This document shows, piece after piece, positions 34,237 to 43,858 of a stretch of DNA of 64,000 bases (positions within the stretch are counted from its first letter, which is position 1; every line of letters begins with the position of its first letter). The position numbers and the translations under genes are program-made. The DNA is from Rhodoferax sp. (GTDB lineage Bacteria > Pseudomonadota > Gammaproteobacteria > Burkholderiales > Burkholderiaceae_C), in contig NZ_JANXUQ010000273.1 in NCBI RefSeq assembly GCF_025356155.1, positions 1 to 64,000 on the forward strand, read 5' to 3'. The notes below the pieces were generated by a model. It saw nothing but the letters and a program-made list of their open reading frames with translations. It made no database searches and was not told the origin of the DNA.

Positions 34237-36138
34237 ATGCGTGTGTATTGTCTGGCTCTGCTGCTCTATGCGCTGGTGCTGGCATTTACTCCGTCGGTCG
34301 GCGCAGCAACCTCTTCATCGACCAACAAACCCAATTTCCCGGCTTTTGAACTGAGCCAGGACGGACCCGGCCGTCTGGAAATCGGTTCCTACATGGGTGT
34401 GCTGGTGGACATCAGCCGGGCCATCGGGCTGGAACAAGCCCGCGCCCAAACCCAGGCTTGGCAGCCAATAACACGCCAGTCCCCCAATTTCGGTTTCACG
34501 CAAGACAGCTACTGGTTCCGCTTTCAGCTGGTCAACCGCGACACGAAAGCGCTGACCCGCTTCATCGAGCTGCCCATTCCTTTTCTGGACGATGTACGGC
34601 TCTACCATTTCGTCGGCAATGCGCTGGTAGACCAGTACAGCCTGGGCGACGAACAGCCCTTTGCCCAGCGCGCGGTACGCCACCGCAACTTCATCATGCC
34701 GGTGCAATTGGCACCCGGCAACAACGAGATTTACCTGCGCCTGGCCTCCGCCGGCACCATAGAGGCACCGCTGCGGATCTGGGACCCAGTGAAGTTCTAC
34801 GCGGCCAGCAATGACGAGAACCTGGCGCAAGGCGCAGTCATCGGCATTTTGCTGATCATGGTGGTCTACAACCTGTTTGTGTGGATGTCCACGCGTGACA
34901 TCAACTACCTGTACTACATCTGCTTTGTTGCCAGCTACATGATGTTCCACCTGACGCTGACCGGCTATAGTTTTGCCTATGTGTGGCCCGAAGCCGTGCG
35001 CTGGAACAGCTTTGCCATCTCCACCTTTGCGGCCAGCTCTGCCGTGTTTACCTGCCTCTTTACGGACAGCTTTCTGAAGCTGCGCAGCTTCTCGCGCCCG
35101 GCGTTTTGCCTGGTGCGCGCCATGATGGTGTGCAGCGCAGCGTTGTTTGCCCTGAGCTTTGTGTTGCCGTATAGCTGGACCATACGTATTGCGGCGGCCA
35201 TCACGCTGCCCATAACCATCACCGCGTTGTTTCTAGGCTACTGGCGCTGGTGGCAAGGTGCCCGGTTTGCGCGGTTTTATTGCCTGGCCTGGACGGCAAT
35301 TTTGATTGGTATCGCCGTGCTCAATGCCAGCAAGTTTGGCTGGGTGCCCACCAATGTCTGGACCGAGAACGCTTCACAGATTGGCATTGTCATGCTGGTT
35401 GTCTTGCTGTCGTTTACGCTGGCCGACCGTATCAACAACGACCGCACCTTGCGGCTCAATGCCCAGGCAGTGGCGCTGGGCCACGCGCGCAAAGCCCGGT
35501 CCAGCCAGGCCGCGCTGATTCAGGCCAACGAGCAAGCCAACCGGGAGCTGGAGCAACGCGTGTTGTCACGAACCAATGACCTGAACGCCGCCATGGCACA
35601 GCTCAGCCAGGCCAATGCGCGCCTGCAAATGCTGTCCACCACCGACGGCCTGACCCAGATCGGTAACCGCGCCTTCTTTGATGGTGCAGCGTTGACCGAA
35701 CTGCGCCGGGCCGAGCGCCAGCGGGCCGCCGTCAGCATTATCTTGATGGACATTGACCATTTCAAACGCATCAACGACACCTTTGGCCACCCGGCCGGTG
35801 ATGCCTGCCTGCGCGCGCTGGCCGACATGCTGCGCCCGCGCATTGACCGCGCGGGCGACATCCTGGCGCGTTATGGCGGAGAAGAATTCATCATCGCGCT
35901 GACTGGGGTGGACTTGGACGGGTCGGTGGCCTTGGCTGAAGAGTTGCGCAAGGCCACAGACCGTCTGCGCGTGGAGTTCGAGGGCAAGCCACTGCGCTTC
36001 ACCGCCAGCTTTGGTGTGGTATCGGTCGTGCCACAAACCGCGTTGAGCCTGGAAGACCTGGTGTCTGCCGCCGACCGCGCGCTCTACGACGCCAAGCGTA
36101 ATGGGCGCAATTGCGTGCGCCACAGCACGATCACCTGA
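34237..36138 (+). CDS. 7TMR-DISM sensor diguanylate cyclase
   Basis: This 633-residue inner-membrane protein has a signal peptide, a periplasmic 7TMR-DISM extracellular domain (residues 35-180), seven membrane helices (about 190-390), a coiled coil, and a GGDEF domain. The active site RYGGEEFIIAL is intact, and RAGD five residues upstream fits the inhibitory I-site RxxD, so it should make c-di-GMP with product feedback. The DISM domain may bind a carbohydrate or other small ligand. It is single in context, followed convergently by a chemoreceptor gene. Confidence 0.94.
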   Translation: MRVYCLALLLYALVLAFTPSVGAATSSSTNKPNFPAFELSQDGPGRLEIGSYMGVLVDISRAIGLEQARAQTQAWQPITRQSPNFGFTQDSYWFRFQLVNRDTKALTRFIELPIPFLDDVRLYHFVGNALVDQYSLGDEQPFAQRAVRHRNFIMPVQLAPGNNEIYLRLASAGTIEAPLRIWDPVKFYAASNDENLAQGAVIGILLIMVVYNLFVWMSTRDINYLYYICFVASYMMFHLTLTGYSFAYVWPEAVRWNSFAISTFAASSAVFTCLFTDSFLKLRSFSRPAFCLVRAMMVCSAALFALSFVLPYSWTIRIAAAITLPITITALFLGYWRWWQGARFARFYCLAWTAILIGIAVLNASKFGWVPTNVWTENASQIGIVMLVVLLSFTLADRINNDRTLRLNAQAVALGHARKARSSQAALIQANEQANRELEQRVLSRTNDLNAAMAQLSQANARLQMLSTTDGLTQIGNRAFFDGAALTELRRAERQRAAVSIILMDIDHFKRINDTFGHPAGDACLRALADMLRPRIDRAGDILARYGGEEFIIALTGVDLDGSVALAEELRKATDRLRVEFEGKPLRFTASFGVVSVVPQTALSLEDLVSAADRALYDAKRNGRNCVRHSTIT

Positions 36139-36141
36139 GCA

Positions 36142-37716
36142 CTACCTAAGCACAAAAGATTGCTGGTGGTGCTCGGGCACGCGGAACACGGCTACGGCCT
36201 GCTTCATGCTGTCGGCCTGCTCACGCAGGCTCTCGGCAGCAGCGGCACTCTCTTCGACCAGGGCCGCGTTTTGCTGCGTCATCTGGTCCAGGTTGCCAAT
36301 TGCTTCGTTGACACCGGCAATGCCGGTGCTTTGCGCGTTGGCCGCCGCAGTGATCTCGCCAATGACGTCGGCCACACTGCGTACCGATTGCACAATGTCT
36401 TCCATCGTCTTACCCGCATCGGTGACCAGGCGCGTACCCGATTCGACCTTTTCCACCGAGGTGCTGATCAACCCCTTGATCTCCCTGGCGGCGGAGGCAG
36501 AGCGTTGCGCCAGGTTGCGCACCTCGCTGGCCACCACCGCAAAGCCACGGCCCTGCTCACCGGCTCGCGCAGCTTCCACCGCCGCATTGAGCGCCAGAAT
36601 GTTGGTCTGGAATGCGATGCCGTCGATCACACCAATGATGTCAGCGATTTTTTTGCTGCTGGCATCGATCTCATGCATGGTGGCGACCACCTGGGTGACG
36701 ACCGTGCCGCCGCGCTGCGCCACCATGGATGCATTGGCTGCCAATGCGCTGGCTTGGCGCGCGTTGTCAGTGCTGTTTTGTACGGTCGACGTCAGTGCAT
36801 CCATGCTGCTGGCCGTGGACTGCAGGTTGCTGGATGTCTGCTCGGTGCGCTGGGCCAGGTCGTTGTTGCCGCTGGCGATCTCGGCGCTGGCGGTGGCGAT
36901 GTTGTCGGTACTCAGGCGCACCTGCGCCACCATACGCCCCAGCGAGTCATTCATGGTTGCCAGCGAACGCAGCAGGCTGCCAAATTCGTCCTCGCGGTTG
37001 GTGCTGATGTGGGAGCTTAAGTCGCCCTGTGCGATGCGCGCCGCAATTTCGTTGGCCTGGTCCAGCGGGTCGCGGATGGAGCGCACCAGCCACGCCGTGC
37101 CGGTAGCGATCAACCCCACCACCACGGCCAGGCCCACGAGTATGCCCATGCTGTTGGCTTGACGGCGGCTCTCGGTATCGGCCTGCACATCAAGCACACG
37201 CTGCTCTTGCATTTTGACCAGCTCTTTTTGCGCGCCGATGTAGCTGGTCATGGCCGGCAGGTACTGGGAGTTGAGGATTTGCACGGCATCGTCTGCCTTG
37301 CCGTCAGTGCGGGCAGTCCGGGCCTTCTCGCGAAAGGCAATCACCGACTTGCGCAGATCGGCAATTTTTTGCAACTGCGCCTTGTCCGCATCGGTCAGTG
37401 GCAGGCTCTCCAACTGCTTTTGCATCACCGAAATTTCATTGGTGGTTGCAGTGACCGCGTCTTTAAAGGTGGCGGCGATCACAGGGTCGCTGCTGGCGAT
37501 GATGGCTTGGTTGCGGGTCGCATTGGTCTCGGTCAGACCATTCCAGCGTGTGGCCACCTGCACCATCTGGTAGGCCACCATTTGCTGGGCCCGCCCCTCG
37601 CCCAAAATGCTGGCACTGCGCGTCAAACCCACACCCGCAATACTGACCAAGAGCGCCAGGATCACGCCAATAAAGACCCACAACTTGCTGGCAATTTTGA
37701 GACGGTTGAAGTCCAT
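36142..37716 (-). CDS. Methyl-accepting chemotaxis protein, four-helix-bundle type
   Basis: The 524-residue receptor starts at ATG 37716 ([20 protein letters not shown]), with AGGAG eight bases upstream; the track start at 37791 lacks support. A Tar-like periplasmic four-helix bundle (about residues 35-190), second helix near 195-215, HAMP, and a signalling domain with [20 protein letters not shown] follow. No CheR-binding pentapeptide is seen at the C-terminus. It differs from the chemoreceptor at 14420 in having a full-length periplasmic domain. Confidence 0.95.
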   Translation of the reverse strand: MDFNRLKIASKLWVFIGVILALLVSIAGVGLTRSASILGEGRAQQMVAYQMVQVATRWNGLTETNATRNQAIIASSDPVIAATFKDAVTATTNEISVMQKQLESLPLTDADKAQLQKIADLRKSVIAFREKARTARTDGKADDAVQILNSQYLPAMTSYIGAQKELVKMQEQRVLDVQADTESRRQANSMGILVGLAVVVGLIATGTAWLVRSIRDPLDQANEIAARIAQGDLSSHISTNREDEFGSLLRSLATMNDSLGRMVAQVRLSTDNIATASAEIASGNNDLAQRTEQTSSNLQSTASSMDALTSTVQNSTDNARQASALAANASMVAQRGGTVVTQVVATMHEIDASSKKIADIIGVIDGIAFQTNILALNAAVEAARAGEQGRGFAVVASEVRNLAQRSASAAREIKGLISTSVEKVESGTRLVTDAGKTMEDIVQSVRSVADVIGEITAAANAQSTGIAGVNEAIGNLDQMTQQNAALVEESAAAAESLREQADSMKQAVAVFRVPEHHQQSFVLR

Positions 37717-37824
37717 GGTGTGCGCTCCTGTAGTGTGTTCCCGCAAGGCTTGCATCTCTTTTTTGCCGAGAATAGCACCATAGGTGTGCAAGGTACAGCG
37801 ATCGCGGGGCTAACGCCACCCAGT

Positions 37825-38292
37825 TCAGGGCAGTTTTGTGATGGTCTGCGCGAAAACAGTGCGCAATTGCGCCTCAGAGACACACTGCGGCGCAATCTCC
37901 GCCAGCGGCAGCAACACAAAAGCGCGAGCCCACATGCGGGGGTGTGGAATGCTCAGGGCGGTGCTAAATACCTGCGCATCGCCATAGAGCAAGATGTCAA
38001 GGTCCAAGGTTCGGGGTGCATTGCGATAAGGGCGTTCGCGACCTGCTGCCGCTTCAATGCTTTGCAAGCAAGCCAATAGCGCGGGCGCCGTGAGCGTGGT
38101 GCGCACCGCGACCACAGCATTGGTGTAGTCGGGCCCGCTGGAATCCATGGGAGCCGTGCGGTAGTATGACGACCGCGCAGTGACCGTGACGCCGGGGTGC
38201 GAACCCACTTGTTGCACCGCCAGGGCTAGGGCCGCGGCGGGGTCGCCCAAATTGGCACCCATGCCTACGTAGGCGGTGACGGGCTCACGCAT
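37825..38292 (-). CDS. folK: 6-hydroxymethyl-dihydropterin pyrophosphokinase
   Basis: FolK transfers pyrophosphate from ATP to 6-hydroxymethyl-7,8-dihydropterin in folate synthesis. The 155-residue protein has AYVGMGANLGDPAAAL at the start, SSYYRTAPMDSSGPDYTNAV, and the late signature PRTLDLDILLYGD followed by LSIPHPRMWARAFVLLPLAE. Length and motifs are typical. It lies eleven bases past pcnB, the common arrangement in Betaproteobacteria. Confidence 0.97.
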   Translation of the reverse strand: MREPVTAYVGMGANLGDPAAALALAVQQVGSHPGVTVTARSSYYRTAPMDSSGPDYTNAVVAVRTTLTAPALLACLQSIEAAAGRERPYRNAPRTLDLDILLYGDAQVFSTALSIPHPRMWARAFVLLPLAEIAPQCVSEAQLRTVFAQTITKLP

Positions 38293-38303
38293 GGGCGAAC
38301 CGT

Positions 38304-39920
38304 TTAATTGCTGGAGTCGCCCCCGCCGCCATCCGCGCTGCCGCCCGCGCCGTTGCCCGCACCACCCGTGCGGCGGCGACGGCGGCGTTTACGCGGCGCA
38401 CCGGCATCACCTTCACCGGAAGCCTCAGCAAAATCTGACGGGGAGTGAGCAGCCGCCGGGGGAACATCTGCGGCTGGTGCTGCACCGTCACCGGCTGGCG
38501 CATCCGCCCTGGGCACGCGCACGACGCGAGCCGGTCGTTGGCGTTTTTGCTGCTCTTCACGGACCTGGTCCACCAGATCCTGGCGCAGGTTGTCGTCGGC
38601 CATGCTGAACTCTTGCCACCAGTCGGCCAGCACTTCTTCCACCTCGCCAATGTCCGAGCGCAAGCGCATGAAGTCAAACGCGGCGCGAAAGCGCGGCTGG
38701 TCGACCATGCCAAAGGGCGTGCTGCCCACACGCTTCTCAAAGCGGGGCTGCATGACCCAGATCTCGCGCATGTCACCGGCCAGCTTGCCGCCGCCGGATA
38801 CGTCACCAATGCGGGAATGGAAGACCTCATCAATCGCATCCATCAGCGCAGGGTGCGAATGCTGGCGCTGCTCCAGGCGGCGGTTCCAGCCATCGCGCAC
38901 ATCGGCCCACAAGACGCAGGCCAGCAAGAAGCTCGGCGCCACGGGTTTTCCCTCGCCCACGCGGCGGTCAGTGTCCTTCAGCGCAGCATTCACAAAAGGT
39001 TGCTCTGCGCGCTCCACCACCACGTCCAGCAGTGGGTAGATGCCGCGGGCCATGCCAAGCTTCTTCAACTGCTCGATGGATGCCAGTGAATGGCCGGTTT
39101 GCAGCAGCTTCAGCATTTCGTCAAACAAGCGGCTCTGTGGCACATCGGCCAGCAGTTCCTGCGACTTGACCAGCGGTGCAGATGTCTTGGCCTCCAGCGC
39201 AAAGCCCAGCGGGCTCAGCTTGGCAGCAAAGCGCACGGCGCGGATGATGCGCACCGGGTCTTCACGGTAGCGGGTGGCCGGGTCGCCAATCATGCGGATG
39301 ACGCGGTTCTTCACGTCCTTGAAGCCATTGTGGTAGTCCACGACAATCTGCGTTTGCGGGTCGTAGTACATGGCGTTGATCGTGAAGTCGCGGCGCACGG
39401 CATCTTCTTCCTGCGGGCCCCAGACGTTGTCGCGCAGTACGCGGCCGGTGGAGTCCACGGCGTGCTTCATGCCGGCCAGCTCGTTGCGGCTGGTTTTCTC
39501 ATTGCCGGCCACCTGTTCGGCAGCGGCGTTGTCCAGATAGGCACGGAAGGTGGAGACTTCGATGACCTCATGCTCGCGGCCACGGCCATAAACCACGTGC
39601 ACGATGCGAAAGCGCCGGCCGATGATGAAGGCGCGGCGGAACAGGCCCTTGACCTGCTCCGGCGTGGCGTTGGTGGCAACGTCAAAGTCCTTGGGGCGCA
39701 GGCCGACCAGCAGATCGCGCACCGCGCCACCCACTACATAGGCTTCAAAGCCGGCATCCTGCAGGGTGCGCACCACGTTGAGCGCCCGCTCGTCGACCAG
39801 ATTGGGGTCGATGCCATGGGTTTGCACCGGCACATCAACCCGTTTGCCAAACTTTGCCTTCTTGCTGGCCGCGCCGCTGGAGGTCTTGCCCAGCAATTTA
39901 TCGATAAATTTTTTGATCAT
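38304..39920 (-). CDS. pcnB: Poly(A) polymerase I
   Basis: PcnB adds poly(A) tails to RNA, marking it for decay. The class II nucleotidyltransferase core has GGAVRDLLVGLRPKDFDVAT near residue 62 with the two catalytic aspartates, and the following RRDFTINAMYYDP and RYREDPVRIIRAVRFAAKLS blocks. At 538 residues it has a low-complexity tail: an Ala-rich stretch, then RKRRRRRRTGGAGNGAGGS, which is likely an RNA-binding or disordered region. It is upstream of folK in one operon. Confidence 0.96.
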   Translation of the reverse strand: MIKKFIDKLLGKTSSGAASKKAKFGKRVDVPVQTHGIDPNLVDERALNVVRTLQDAGFEAYVVGGAVRDLLVGLRPKDFDVATNATPEQVKGLFRRAFIIGRRFRIVHVVYGRGREHEVIEVSTFRAYLDNAAAEQVAGNEKTSRNELAGMKHAVDSTGRVLRDNVWGPQEEDAVRRDFTINAMYYDPQTQIVVDYHNGFKDVKNRVIRMIGDPATRYREDPVRIIRAVRFAAKLSPLGFALEAKTSAPLVKSQELLADVPQSRLFDEMLKLLQTGHSLASIEQLKKLGMARGIYPLLDVVVERAEQPFVNAALKDTDRRVGEGKPVAPSFLLACVLWADVRDGWNRRLEQRQHSHPALMDAIDEVFHSRIGDVSGGGKLAGDMREIWVMQPRFEKRVGSTPFGMVDQPRFRAAFDFMRLRSDIGEVEEVLADWWQEFSMADDNLRQDLVDQVREEQQKRQRPARVVRVPRADAPAGDGAAPAADVPPAAAHSPSDFAEASGEGDAGAPRKRRRRRRTGGAGNGAGGSADGGGGDSSN

Positions 39921-40011
39921 TCTTTTCTCATGCGGAAACAGTTTGCCGCTCTATTCCTAGCAGGCTTTCGCCGCGACTTCTTACACCCTATGGGACAGAA
40001 ACTGTCCCCCA

Positions 40012-40785
40012 CTAGCTAAACAGGTCAAGTATGCGCCATCCGCGCGCCACAGCCAACGCCCGCAGACGCTCGTCCGGGTTGGTGGCAACCGGCACCGTGG
40101 CTTTTTCCAGCAGCGGCAGGTCGTTCATGGAGTCTGAGTAGAACGTGGTGTGCACAGTATCCCAGCCCAACCCCCGTTCTTTCAGCCAGGCTTCGACCCG
40201 CACCACCTTGCCCTCGCGGAAGGACGGCACGCCGCGAATGGCGCCGGTATACCAGCCGGTGCCGTCGGCCGAGTGCTCGCGCTCCAGCTCCACGGCGATC
40301 AGCTCGTCGACGCCAAAGGCCTGGGCAATCGGGCGGGTCACAAACTCGTTGGTGGCGGTGACGATGGCCACGGTATCGCCCGCTGCCTGGTGCTGGCTCA
40401 CCAGCTCCAGCGCCTGAGCATTTATGGCTTTCTGGACGGTAGCCCTCATGAAGTCAGCATGTGCCGCTATTGAATTAGTAGCACCCTGACGGCGAATGGC
40501 CTCCGTGGCAAATCGCACGTAGGCATGCACGTCCAGTGTACCGGCCTTGTAGTGGGCATAAAATTCGTCGTTCTGGCGTTTGAATTCCACCGCGTCCACC
40601 CAGCCTTGGGTAATCGTGAACTCGCCCCAGGCGTGGTCCGAATCGATGGGCAAGAGCGTGTGGTCTAGATCAAAAAGCGCGATTTTGACCCCCACGCTCC
40701 CCACCGCGTGCGGTTCGCTGCCCCCCGAGGGGGCCCTCGCGCCTAAGGGCGGCCTGTCGGCTCTCGAATTCGTCATCTCTGGCAT
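40012..40785 (-). CDS. HAD-family phosphatase (HAD-IB, SerB-like)
   Basis: The catalytic core begins VKIALFDLDHTLLPIDSD, with both nucleophile-motif aspartates; motif II threonine is in VTATNEFVTRPIAQAFGVDE and motif III in FYSDSMNDLPLLEKA. It is a phosphatase of small phosphorylated metabolites; members are sometimes called phosphoserine or histidinol-phosphate phosphatases, which cannot be settled here. The ATG at 40785 overlaps the hda stop (TAATG) and gives 257 residues. The first roughly 30 residues (RPPLGARAPSGGSEPHAVG) are encoded by repeat B; GTG just before VKIALF is the alternative start. A repeat A copy also lies inside. Confidence 0.88.
   Translation of the reverse strand: MPEMTNSRADRPPLGARAPSGGSEPHAVGSVGVKIALFDLDHTLLPIDSDHAWGEFTITQGWVDAVEFKRQNDEFYAHYKAGTLDVHAYVRFATEAIRRQGATNSIAAHADFMRATVQKAINAQALELVSQHQAAGDTVAIVTATNEFVTRPIAQAFGVDELIAVELEREHSADGTGWYTGAIRGVPSFREGKVVRVEAWLKERGLGWDTVHTTFYSDSMNDLPLLEKATVPVATNPDERLRALAVARGWRILDLFS
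40438..40485 (-). repeat. Dispersed repeat family A, copy 8, inside the HAD phosphatase gene
   Basis: On the minus strand it reads GGTGCTACTAATTCAATAGC, a spacer, and ATGAGGGCTACC. It remains in frame and encodes GATNSIAAHADFMRATV in the cap region. Confidence 0.8.
40688..40760 (+). repeat. Dispersed GC-rich repeat family B, copy 2, in the HAD gene 5' end
   Basis: CCCCCACGCTCCCCACCGCG, GCTGCCCCCCGAGGGGGCC and CCTAAGGGCGGCC follow the family order. It overlaps the first codons of the HAD phosphatase when translated from the coupled ATG. Confidence 0.85.
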
Positions 40786-41471
40786 TAGTTGTTGTCCATC
40801 ATGGATTTGATCAGCGGTATCGTGATGGCGCGCTGGGTTTGCAGGGCGTAGCCGTCAAGCAGTATTAGCAGTTCCATCAGGCTGCCCAGGTCGCGACTGA
40901 AGCGGGTCAGCATGTAGTCCATGACCTCGTCGCTCAGGAACACGCCGCGCGCGTCGGCCGCCTGGCGCAGCACGGCGCGGCGCTCGGGCTCGCTTAAGGC
41001 TTGCAGGCTAAACACATGGCCCCAGCCCAGGCGGGTGCGCAGGTCATCGCGCAGCTTCAATTCCACCGGGGCAAACTCTCCGGCCGCCAGTACCGGGCGC
41101 TGGTGGGTCTGGGCGTTCACAAACCAGTTGAAGGCGGCGTGCTGCTGGGCGGCGGTGTACAGATGCACATCGTCGAGCACGACAGCCGCCCAGGATTCGC
41201 TGAATTCCGGCGCCTCCAGCGCCGAAGTGTCCAGCCAACCCACCCGGGCGCCCTGCTCGCGCAAGGCCTCGCGCGCTGCCTTCAGCAAGTGGCTCTTGCC
41301 GCTACCAGCGGGACCCCACAAGTAGGTCGGCACCGGCGAACGGTTGCCGGCGTTCGCCTTGGCACCCACCCACAGCTCCAGATGCCGCAGGGCTGCCAGG
41401 TTGGGCCCGGCGCAAAAATTGGTCAGGGTGGGGCCTGTAGACAGACCGATATCCAATGCCAATTGCTTCAT
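40785..41471 (-). CDS. hda: DnaA regulatory inactivator Hda
   Basis: Hda binds the DNA-loaded sliding clamp and triggers ATP hydrolysis by DnaA, limiting re-initiation of replication. The 228-residue protein matches the DnaA AAA+ fold with P-loop WGPAGSGKSHLLKAA near residue 50, Walker B region AVVLDDVHLY, and the C-terminal RDLGSLMELLILLDGYALQT. It lacks the DnaA DNA-binding domain. The N-terminal MKQLALDIGL contains the clamp-binding QL-rich motif. It is downstream of an AI-2E exporter and overlaps the HAD gene. Confidence 0.95.
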   Translation of the reverse strand: MKQLALDIGLSTGPTLTNFCAGPNLAALRHLELWVGAKANAGNRSPVPTYLWGPAGSGKSHLLKAAREALREQGARVGWLDTSALEAPEFSESWAAVVLDDVHLYTAAQQHAAFNWFVNAQTHQRPVLAAGEFAPVELKLRDDLRTRLGWGHVFSLQALSEPERRAVLRQAADARGVFLSDEVMDYMLTRFSRDLGSLMELLILLDGYALQTQRAITIPLIKSMMDNN

Positions 41472-41480
41472 GGGTACCGA

Positions 41481-42563
41481 TCAGCCCTGATACAGCCGGC
41501 TGGACAGGTAACCACTGCGGATGCGGCGCACCGCCACCAGCAAAACCGCGCTCACCGGAAGCGCAATCAATACCCCTACAAAACCAAACAACTGGCCAAA
41601 GGCCAACAGTGCGAAGATGACGGCCAGGGGGTGCAGGCCTATGCGCTCTCCCACCAGTCGTGGCGTCAGGAAAAAGCCTTCCACAATCTGGCCGGAGCCA
41701 AATACAACCGCGACCATGGCCACGGTATAGCCCAAACCAGATTCCGCAGAAAACTCCAGCAAGCCCGCCAGGGTAGCCAGCACCAGACCGATGCCAAAAC
41801 CCAAATAGGGTACAAACACGGCCATTCCGGTGAATATGCCGATGGGCAGGGCTAAATCCAGTCCGAACAGACCCAGACCGACGCTGTAAAAAACCGCCAG
41901 TATCAACATCACCAGTAATTGGCCTCTCAGGTACTGGCCCAACACCGAGTCTGCCTCGTTCAAAAACGTGTCCACGGATGCCCGCATGCGCGGCGGGATC
42001 AGCTTGCGCAACTGGTCTACAAAACGGTTCCAGTCCATCAATAAATAGAACAGCGCCACCGGAATCAGGATCGCGTTGCCAACAATGGAAAACGCCACGC
42101 TGCTGCCCAGCTTCAACGATTTCAGCACTGACCCCATCACATCTTCCACATTGCCGCTGAGGTGGGACACCACAAAGGTTTTGACGCTGGTCATGTCCAG
42201 CGAAATACGGATGCCCCACTGCGCCAGCCAGGGTTTGAGCGACGTGTTCAGACCGTCGAGCATTTGCGGCAACTGCTCGCGCAGCAGCGGCAGCTCTTTG
42301 GCCACAATGGGCACCATCAGCAGCAACATGGCCGATACCACAACCATGAAAAGCAGCTCCACCACCACCACGGCCAGCAACCGGGGCACGCGGCCCCGCC
42401 CCAGATTGTCCAGCCAGTCCACCATGGGTGTCAGCGCGTAGGCCAACACGGCCGCAACCACAAACGGCGTCAGCACCGGCGCCAGCAGCCATAGCGCGCA
42501 GACCAGTAGCGCCGCGATCAGGCTCCAGGCGACAAAAGTTTTTTGGGGAGGGGTGAATTGCAT
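41481..42563 (-). CDS. AI-2E family transporter (PerM-like)
   Basis: The 360-residue inner-membrane protein starts at ATG 42563 (MQFTPPQKTFVAWSLIAALL). Eight predicted helices and family regions LAVVVVELLFMVVVSAMLLL and GTAVFVPYLGFGIGL-like MAVFVPYLGFGIGLVLATLA mark it as AI-2E/PerM family. Members export small molecules or ions; the substrate here is unknown. It lies between hda and the divergent purM, which is conserved order in Burkholderiales. The track start at 42656 would overlap purM and is rejected. Confidence 0.93.
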   Translation of the reverse strand: MQFTPPQKTFVAWSLIAALLVCALWLLAPVLTPFVVAAVLAYALTPMVDWLDNLGRGRVPRLLAVVVVELLFMVVVSAMLLLMVPIVAKELPLLREQLPQMLDGLNTSLKPWLAQWGIRISLDMTSVKTFVVSHLSGNVEDVMGSVLKSLKLGSSVAFSIVGNAILIPVALFYLLMDWNRFVDQLRKLIPPRMRASVDTFLNEADSVLGQYLRGQLLVMLILAVFYSVGLGLFGLDLALPIGIFTGMAVFVPYLGFGIGLVLATLAGLLEFSAESGLGYTVAMVAVVFGSGQIVEGFFLTPRLVGERIGLHPLAVIFALLAFGQLFGFVGVLIALPVSAVLLVAVRRIRSGYLSSRLYQG

Positions 42564-42643
42564 ACAGAAACGGGAGGGTGAACCCTTAAAATCTAGGCAA
42601 ATTCTATCGGGCTCGCCAAAGCGATCACGGCCCACCCTTTCAA

Positions 42644-43717
42644 ATGACCGATTCAAGCACCCCTACTCCCCTGTCCTACAAAGCTTCCGGCGTTGATATT
42701 GACGCCGGAGACGCCCTGGTCGAACGCATCAAACCCCTGGCCAAGAGAACCATGCGCGAGGGCGTGCTGGCCGGTATTGGCGGTTTTGGCGCGCTGTTTG
42801 AGGTACCTAAGCGCTACAAGGAGCCCGTGCTGGTCAGCGGCACCGACGGCGTGGGCACCAAGCTCAAGCTGGCATTTGAGTGGAACATGCACGACACCGT
42901 GGGCATCGACCTGGTGGCCATGAGTGTCAACGACGTGCTGGTGCAGGGCGCCGAGCCGCTGTTTTTCCTGGACTACTTTGCCTGCGGCAAGTTGGATGTG
43001 GATACCGCCGCTGCCGTCATCGGGGGCATTGCCAAGGGTTGCGAGCTGTCGGGCTGCGCGCTGATTGGTGGCGAAACCGCGGAAATGCCCGGCATGTACC
43101 CGGCGGGCGAATACGATCTGGCCGGCTTTGCCGTCGGTGCTGTCGAAAAATCCAAGATCCTGACCGGCAAAGATGTGAAGCCCGGCGACGTGGTGCTGGG
43201 TCTGGCCAGCCACGGCGTGCACTCCAATGGTTTCAGCCTGGTGCGCAAGTGCATCGAGCGCGCGGGCGCAAACGCCCCGGCCACGCTGGACGGAAAACCC
43301 TTCAAACAGGCTCTGATGGAGCCCACCCGCCTGTACGTGAAGAACGTGCTGGCCGCGCTGGCGGCTCACCCCCATTCGGACGGTGCCACCTCACCCGGCG
43401 GCATCAAAGCTTTAGCCCACATCACCGGCGGCGGTTTGCTGGAAAACATTCCCCGCGTGTTGCCCGAAGGCACGGCTGCCCACCTCAAAAAGGGTAGCTG
43501 GCCGCAGACCGAGCTGTTTGCCTGGCTGCAAAAGACGGCCGGTATCGACGACATCGAAATGAACCGCACCTTCAACAACGGCATTGGCATGGTCGTGGTC
43601 ATTGACGCCGCCAGCGCCGAGGCCTGTGCTCAGACTTTGCGTGCTGCGGGTGAGACGGTTTACACCATCGGCGTGATTGCCGAACGCGGCGATTCCGCAT
43701 CCGTGGTCGTCACCTAA
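42644..43717 (+). CDS. purM: Phosphoribosylformylglycinamidine cyclo-ligase (AIR synthetase)
   Basis: PurM closes the imidazole ring in purine synthesis, converting FGAM to AIR with ATP. The 357-residue protein begins [20 protein letters not shown], has [17 protein letters not shown] with the ATP-site residues near residue 68, [20 protein letters not shown] near 143, and [14 protein letters not shown] near 185. Length is usual. It is divergent from the AI-2E exporter gene with 80 bases between starts. Confidence 0.97.
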   Translation: MTDSSTPTPLSYKASGVDIDAGDALVERIKPLAKRTMREGVLAGIGGFGALFEVPKRYKEPVLVSGTDGVGTKLKLAFEWNMHDTVGIDLVAMSVNDVLVQGAEPLFFLDYFACGKLDVDTAAAVIGGIAKGCELSGCALIGGETAEMPGMYPAGEYDLAGFAVGAVEKSKILTGKDVKPGDVVLGLASHGVHSNGFSLVRKCIERAGANAPATLDGKPFKQALMEPTRLYVKNVLAALAAHPHSDGATSPGGIKALAHITGGGLLENIPRVLPEGTAAHLKKGSWPQTELFAWLQKTAGIDDIEMNRTFNNGIGMVVVIDAASAEACAQTLRAAGETVYTIGVIAERGDSASVVVT

Positions 43718-43760
43718 AAAGGGCTACCTGCGCGCCAGGGCAACTGTTGCGAGCAAACCC

Positions 43761-43815
43761 TTGCTAGGATATTTATAGCTGAACAAGCCCGTATTTGCTG
43801 GACTCTTAGCGATTC
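43761..43815 (+). repeat. Dispersed repeat family A, copy 9 (diverged)
   Basis: TTGCTAGGATATTTATAGCT opens this copy, and GGACTCTTAGCGATTC replaces the usual GAGGGCTAG end. It is intergenic between purM and the ParA gene. Confidence 0.6.
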
Positions 43816-43858
43816 TTGATCCAAAATCTGACCATCAAATGGTGGTGAAACGGGTGTT

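Noticed and set aside
41302-42492. 396-codon minus-strand ORF overlapping hda and the AI-2E gene
   Set aside because: It is the alternative frame of the AI-2E transporter gene, with Gly/Ala/Arg-rich composition and no domain.
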